A stretch of 64,000 nucleotides of DNA. Origin: Thiomicrorhabdus sp033238645 (GTDB lineage: Bacteria; Pseudomonadota; Gammaproteobacteria; Thiomicrospirales; Thiomicrospiraceae). Positions 59,456 to 64,000 of this stretch are shown here, piece by piece. The position numbers were made by a program, and so were the translations under genes. The stretch is from assembly GCA_033238645.1 (NCBI GenBank), contig BQXR01000006.1:1-64000 (forward strand). Reading direction: 5' to 3'. Below the pieces are notes generated by a model. It did not search any database and was not told where the DNA came from. It saw only the letters and a program-made list of their open reading frames with translations. The stretch's first letter is position 1. Each line of letters opens with the position of its first letter.

Positions 59456-62029
59456 TTAGCCTACTGCGACACCAATATCAGCTAATGATTTTGGCGATTT
59501 AACCTCATAATCAACCATCTCATCAAACTGTAGATAACGGTATACATCATCAGCCATAGTATCTAGTTTTGCTACTTGGCTCATATACTCTTCAACCGTT
59601 GGCAACTCACCAACTGATGCGCATACCGCTGCCAATTCAGCAGAGCCTAAATAAACATCTGCATCATTACCTAAACGATTCGGAAAGTTACGAGTTGAAG
59701 TTGAGAACACAATTGCATTATCTGCAACACGTGCTTGGTTACCCATGCATAGAGAGCAACCTGGCATCTCAGTACGAGCACCTACACGACCATAGATCGC
59801 ATAATAACCTTCTTCGATCAACTGACGTTCATCCATCTTAGTTGGCGGTGCAACCCACATCTTAGTTGGCAGCGCCCCCATCTTCTCAAGAACCTTACCT
59901 GCCGCACGGAAGTGGCCAATATTGGTCATACAAGAACCAAGAAAGACTTCATCAATCTTAATACCGGCTAAATCAGACAGTAACTTCACATCATCTGGAT
60001 CATTTGGGCAAGCCAAGATTGGCTCTTTAATATCGTTAAGATCAATCTCAATTACTTCAGCATACTGAGCATCTGCATCTGCATCTAATAACTCAGGGTT
60101 TGCAATCCACGCTTGCATCTCATCGCGACGTCGTAACAGCGTACGCGCATCCGCATAACCGTTCTCAACCATCCAGTCGATCAAACGAATATTTGATTTC
60201 AAGAATGCAATAATTGGCTCTTTAGATAGCTTCACCACACAGCCATTTGCAGAACGCTCAGCTGATGCATCAGAAAGTTCAAACGCTTGCTCAACCGCTA
60301 GGTGCTCAAGTCCTTCAATCTCTAGTACACGACCGTTAAATACGTTCTTTTTACCTTTCTTCTCAACCGTTAATAGACCGTCTTGAATCGCTTTGTAAGG
60401 GATTGCATTAACAAGATCACGTAACGTAATACCTGGCTGCATCTCACCTTTAAAACGAACCAATACAGATTCAGGCATGTTCAAAGGCATAACCCCTAGA
60501 GTCGCACCAAATGCAACCAAGCCAGAACCTGCTGGGAAAGAGATACCAATTGGGAAACGTGTATGAGAATCTCCACCCGTACCCACGGTATCAGGTAGTA
60601 ATAGACGGTTTAACCAAGAGTGAATAACCCCGTCACCTGGGCGAAGTGCTACCCCACCACGACTTGTCATAAAGTCAGGTAGAGAGTGTTGCAATTTAAT
60701 ATCAACTGGCTTAGGGTAAGCCGCTGTATGACAGAAAGACTGCATGACTAAATCTGCTGAGAAACCTAGGCAAGCTAGCTCTTTCATCTCGTCACGTGTC
60801 ATAGCACCCGTTGTATCCTGAGAACCCACTGTTGCCATATGTGGCTCACAGTACATTCCAGGGCGAACACCTTCAATACCACAAGCTTTACCAACCATCT
60901 TCTGTGCAAGCGTATAACCGTGATCCGCTTGAGACTTATCTGTCGGGCGTAAGAAAATGTCCGAAGGTCCCATGCCTAAATCTGTACGTGCTTTATCTGT
61001 TAAACCACGTCCGATGATTAATGGAACACGTCCACCTGCACGTACTTCATCAGGCATCGTATCAGGTGCAAGTTCAAACGTAGAGATTGTCTCACCTGCT
61101 TCATCGGTCACTTTACCTGCGTATGGGTGAATCGTAATCACATCACCCATATTCATAGAATCGACATCACACTCAATCGGTAGAGAACCAGAATCTTCTG
61201 CGGTATTAAAGAAGATTGGTGCTATCTTGCCACCTAAAACAACCCCTCCTTGGCGCTTGTTAGGTACGTAGTCGATATCATTACCAAAGAACCACATAAC
61301 AGAATTCATTGCCGACTTACGAGAAGAACCCGTACCAACAACATCCCCTACATAAGCAACAATATTACCTTTTGCTTTTAGAGAGTCCATTATGTCACCA
61401 ACATTTTCAATGCGTGCCGCTAACATCTCTTTAGCATGTAGTGGAATATCAGGACGTGACCAAGCCGCTGTTGCAGGAGAAAGATCATCCGTATTGGTTT
61501 CACCTTCAACTTTAAAAACAGTAACCTTAATGGCTTCAGGCATTTTAGCTTTAGCAGTAAACCACTCAGCCTCCGCCCAAGACTTCATTACCTGCATCGC
61601 GTAATCGTTAGTTTTAGATTTCTCAACCACATCATGATATGCATCATAAACAAGTAGCGTTTTAGAAAGTGCTGCAACCGCAGCTTCTGCAACCTCTGAA
61701 TCTGTTGAGTCTAACAAGCTAATCAAAGGCTGAACGTTATAGCCACCTAACATAGTCCCTAATAAGAAAACGGCTTCAACGGCAGAGATCAAATCGCTCG
61801 TAATCTTGCCACTTGCCAAGTCCGCTAAAAAAGCCGCCTTAACATAAGATGCTTCATCCACCCCAGGCGGTACACGGTTTGTTAATAAATCAACAACAAA
61901 CACTTCTTCACCCGCTGGTGGGCTCTTAATCAATTCAACCAACTGTGCAGTTTGCTCTGCATCTAGTGGTAATGGTGGAAGACCTTGGTCTAAACGTTCT
62001 GCAACGTGACTACGGTAAGCATCTAGCAT
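59456..62029 (-). CDS. acnB: Bifunctional aconitate hydratase 2 / 2-methylisocitrate dehydratase
   Basis: 857 aa from ATG at 62029 (MLDAYRSHVAERLDQGLPPLP) preceded by AGGAG; the longer frame to 62083 is not needed. AcnB interconverts citrate and isocitrate and carries a [4Fe-4S] cluster; Cys ligands are in GSCMTNIGHFRAAG and GCSLCMGNQARVADN. Domain order (HEAT-like N-terminus, swivel domain, catalytic domains) and length match E. coli AcnB (865 aa). Confidence 0.96.
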   Translation of the reverse strand: MLDAYRSHVAERLDQGLPPLPLDAEQTAQLVELIKSPPAGEEVFVVDLLTNRVPPGVDEASYVKAAFLADLASGKITSDLISAVEAVFLLGTMLGGYNVQPLISLLDSTDSEVAEAAVAALSKTLLVYDAYHDVVEKSKTNDYAMQVMKSWAEAEWFTAKAKMPEAIKVTVFKVEGETNTDDLSPATAAWSRPDIPLHAKEMLAARIENVGDIMDSLKAKGNIVAYVGDVVGTGSSRKSAMNSVMWFFGNDIDYVPNKRQGGVVLGGKIAPIFFNTAEDSGSLPIECDVDSMNMGDVITIHPYAGKVTDEAGETISTFELAPDTMPDEVRAGGRVPLIIGRGLTDKARTDLGMGPSDIFLRPTDKSQADHGYTLAQKMVGKACGIEGVRPGMYCEPHMATVGSQDTTGAMTRDEMKELACLGFSADLVMQSFCHTAAYPKPVDIKLQHSLPDFMTSRGGVALRPGDGVIHSWLNRLLLPDTVGTGGDSHTRFPIGISFPAGSGLVAFGATLGVMPLNMPESVLVRFKGEMQPGITLRDLVNAIPYKAIQDGLLTVEKKGKKNVFNGRVLEIEGLEHLAVEQAFELSDASAERSANGCVVKLSKEPIIAFLKSNIRLIDWMVENGYADARTLLRRRDEMQAWIANPELLDADADAQYAEVIEIDLNDIKEPILACPNDPDDVKLLSDLAGIKIDEVFLGSCMTNIGHFRAAGKVLEKMGALPTKMWVAPPTKMDERQLIEEGYYAIYGRVGARTEMPGCSLCMGNQARVADNAIVFSTSTRNFPNRLGNDADVYLGSAELAAVCASVGELPTVEEYMSQVAKLDTMADDVYRYLQFDEMVDYEVKSPKSLADIGVAVG

Positions 62030-62353
62030 TATGAGACTACTCCTAACTATAAAATTTAAGTGGCGGTATTTTAACACAGTCAATCAATTTAGTATTTCAG
62101 TTTATAACCCTACAAACCTGTCACCTATTGAGCGTAACAACGCTAAGTTATTTAAACTATTGATATATTATCGGTATGAAAAGGATTTATGAAATACTTG
62201 GGAGTCGTAATAGGATGGTTTAGATGGGAGATTTGATACTCAAATATTTTGAACAGGGGGGGGCGGTGATCTACTAATGCCCCCCCCCTGTTCAAAATGT
62301 TTGGACTAAAAAATAAGCGTTAAAAATGGAAAACAAGTAGTTAAAACAGGCTT
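62030..62353. other. Intergenic region acnB / DjlA-like gene
   Basis: 324 bp. AT-rich, with the inverted repeat pair at 62241-62303. No other gene seen. Confidence 0.6.
62241..62303. repeat. Inverted pair of short-form C-tract repeats (large hairpin)
   Basis: Left arm CAAATATTTTGAACA plus eight G (62241-62263); right arm nine C plus TGTTCAAAATGTTTG (62280-62303). The arms differ at one position and are separated by 16 nt. Both strands can fold into a stem of more than 20 bp. It lies downstream of the minus-strand DjlA-like gene and may act as a terminator. Confidence 0.9.
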
Positions 62354-63184
62354 TTACTGCTCTTTTCGACGTTTAATCTCTTCAAAGGCCGCGTTGATCT
62401 CTTGCATTTTCTCCGTGCCTTTTTTGATCTCTTCGTCATCCATGCCCTGTCCATGCATATAATCTGGATGATGTTGCTTTACCAAACGACGATAAGCTTT
62501 TTTAATGTCTCTAAAATCATCTTCTTTGGTACACCCCAGCTCAGCATAAGGATCTTTATCAAATGCATAACCACCCGCTTGACCGCCGCCTCGCACTTGC
62601 TCGATCATGGTTTTGATCTGTGCTTCATTAAAACCAAGCGTCTCACCCAGCTCATTAATAAAAGCCAAAGTATCGTCAGACAAACCATCCAAACTCGCAA
62701 AGGTCACCATCTGCATAAAGACCCCAACACGTACCTGTTCAGCCTGCTTAGACAGTGACTGACAGTAATACTGTACCGAGTTCTCATCATTTTTAGCTCT
62801 GTTCGCTAAGGTAAACAGCTTGCGTTTAGTCGATTCTATAATCATTGCAGGCACGCCCGCTTGCTGCATGCCACCCAACATCGACTTGATGGTGTCGCTC
62901 ATAAATTCGACTTCAACCTTACTCACCGCACCATCGCTCTTAGCAACCTTTGCCATCAGCGCAATCACTTCCTCTGGAATCGACAAGCGGCTTTTAGAGA
63001 ACTCATTACTCGCAAAGTTCTTATAAGCTTCCCCAAAGTTCTTACTATTCTTCACAGAACCATAAGCATCGCTGCTCACATCAGCCGTCTTACGTACCAG
63101 CTTAAACACCAACTTAAATGCAACAAAAACCAAAGCCAGAGCGGCTAACAGAGTGTAAGTAATAAATTTAAACAAACGACGCAT
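62354..63184 (-). CDS. DjlA-like co-chaperone (TerB + J domain)
   Basis: 276 aa. N-terminal transmembrane helix (about 7-30, YTLLAALALVFVAFKLVF), a TerB/DjlA central helical domain with the acidic metal-site-like KSDGAVSKVEVEFMSDTI, and a C-terminal J domain with the HPD tripeptide (LVKQHHPDYMHGQG). DjlA stimulates DnaK and affects capsule and envelope stress systems in E. coli. Start at 63184 preceded by AGGAAAC. Downstream lies the repeat hairpin. Confidence 0.9.
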   Translation of the reverse strand: MRRLFKFITYTLLAALALVFVAFKLVFKLVRKTADVSSDAYGSVKNSKNFGEAYKNFASNEFSKSRLSIPEEVIALMAKVAKSDGAVSKVEVEFMSDTIKSMLGGMQQAGVPAMIIESTKRKLFTLANRAKNDENSVQYYCQSLSKQAEQVRVGVFMQMVTFASLDGLSDDTLAFINELGETLGFNEAQIKTMIEQVRGGGQAGGYAFDKDPYAELGCTKEDDFRDIKKAYRRLVKQHHPDYMHGQGMDDEEIKKGTEKMQEINAAFEEIKRRKEQ

Positions 63185-63407
63185 TTTGTACAGTTTCCTA
63201 AAGAGGGGATGACATTAATTACAGATGAAGATGATTATAGAGATTTCTGATGGATTCGGAGAGGTTTTATCAATGCCCACCTCGTTACCTCGCAAAGCAG
63301 AGAAACAAATTAATATTGATTTATCATTTAGATAATGGACTACAAAACCCTTATTCTTCTGCCAAGCCTCATTTAACTGCTTATTAATCAGGCGCGAGTC
63401 ATTCGGC

Positions 63408-64000
63408 TCAGGTCTTACCTTTTGCCTCTTTACTATTTTCAAACCCCATTGAAGAATCACCTTCAATATGCAGTGTTCTAGTTGGAAACGCCATCTCTGC
63501 TCCGTGTCCTTCTACTATGTCACTTACCTTTAGGAGTACATCTTCTTTGATCTCGTGAAAACGTATCCAGTCTGTGGTTTTGGTGAAGGTGTAGATAAAG
63601 AAATCTAGCGATGAGCTATTGAACTGATTAAAGTTCACGATCAGGGTTTGATTATTATCAATTTCTGAATGGTTTTGTAACATGGTTTTAACATCTGCGG
63701 TAATCAGGCGCATTTTATGGACATCGGCATAACGTACGCCCATAGTCTCTTTGATACGACGGTTGGTCATTCTTGATGGGTTCTCTATCGAGATGGTCGC
63801 GAAGATACCGTTTGGAATATACAGTGGGCGTTTGTCAAAGGTACGCACGGTGGTCATACGCCAACCAATCTTCTCTACCGTACCCTCTATTTCTCGATCT
63901 GGTGAGCGAATCCACTCTCCGACAGTGAAAGGTTTATCCATATAGAGCATCAACCCCCCAAAGACATTGCCTAAAAGATCTTTAGCGGCAAAACCAATGG
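63408..64000 (-). CDS. MscS-family mechanosensitive channel (N-terminus beyond window)
   Basis: The frame runs off the window end. The bases at 63954-64000 still read IGFAAKDLLGNVFGG, the MscS TM3/pore segment (GFAA-x-DLL.N..GG), followed by LMLYMDKPFTVGEWI and the beta domain (EGTVEKIGWRMTTVRTFDKR, LYIPNGIFATISIENPSRM). The C-terminal alpha/beta domain is short. The TTG at 63953 seen in automated calls is not a start. Function: release of solutes at hypo-osmotic shock. The stop is at 63408-63410. Confidence 0.9.
   Translation of the reverse strand, partial: IGFAAKDLLGNVFGGLMLYMDKPFTVGEWIRSPDREIEGTVEKIGWRMTTVRTFDKRPLYIPNGIFATISIENPSRMTNRRIKETMGVRYADVHKMRLITADVKTMLQNHSEIDNNQTLIVNFNQFNSSSLDFFIYTFTKTTDWIRFHEIKEDVLLKVSDIVEGHGAEMAFPTRTLHIEGDSSMGFENSKEAKGKT

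Noticed and set aside
63215..63466. 83-codon minus-strand frame overlapping the MscS gene end
   Set aside because: Overlaps a strongly supported MscS C-terminus in another frame; no domain recognised and no ribosome site.
1..64000. CRISPR arrays, rRNA, prophage or known defence systems
   Set aside because: No regularly spaced direct repeats of 25-40 nt, no rRNA sequence, and no phage structural or restriction-modification genes were found; the C-tract repeat is dispersed, not arrayed.

Overview
The window looks like chromosomal DNA of a low-to-medium GC gammaproteobacterium. The evidence is the gene set (relA, zwf/gnd/pgl, gltX, rluB-yciO-rnm-yciB block, zipA-ligA, dksA, slyX, slyD, darP, rimO, hemJ, acnB, ppsA, djlA-like) and E. 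coli-like local gene orders. I cannot name the genus. CbbY, paired TDT transporters and many c-di-GMP proteins would fit an aquatic or sulfur-oxidising lineage, but that is inference.

Layout. 1-1477: right part of an IS3-family element whose end interrupts a small gene of unknown function. 2.2-4.8 kb: a FIST-GGDEF-EAL signalling protein. 5.1-7.3 kb: relA. 7.3-11.0 kb: gnd-zwf-pgl, the oxidative pentose phosphate operon. 11.2-12.0 kb: a tRNA operon (Ala-GGC, Glu-TTC, Gly-GCC, Glu-TTC) with a clear sigma70 promoter and a terminator. 12.6-15.5 kb: an arsenic island (ArsC-ArsR fusion, ACR3 pump, small tyrosine/dual-specificity phosphatase) next to a decayed resolvase gene. 15.7-32.6 kb: mostly core genes (gltX, two divergent TDT transporters, M61 peptidase, slyX, rluB, M50 protease, yciO, rnm, yciB, yciI, a LexA-like S24 protein without HTH, a one-domain asparaginase homologue, EamA transporter, darP, ligA, zipA). 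32.9-42.2 kb: FGGY kinase, HopJ, CbbY-type HAD, a cysteine-poor DksA, an APH-AAA protein, a RecJ-like nuclease and a PAS-GGDEF cyclase. 42.5-48.5 kb: putP, phnCDE and a cytoplasmic BNR/sialidase-like protein. 48.5-64 kb: RhlE-type helicase, ppsA followed by a wrecked GGDEF gene, rimO, hemJ, slyD, a decayed IS4-family element, a PG-binding-domain lipoprotein, acnB, a DjlA-like protein and a MscS channel cut by the window end.

The most unusual feature is a dispersed short repeat that begins with a run of 5-11 C followed by TGCTC and AAAATA. It occurs in two forms. The short form joins TGCTC directly to AAAATATT. The long form carries an extra 18-21 nt mini-hairpin at that junction. Copies lie between genes, often between convergent ones, and several lie inside reading frames, where the C run could be a slippage site. 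One perfect-looking inverted pair forms a large hairpin between acnB and the DjlA-like gene. I did not find CRISPR arrays, rRNA genes, prophage structural genes or a recognisable complete new defence system.
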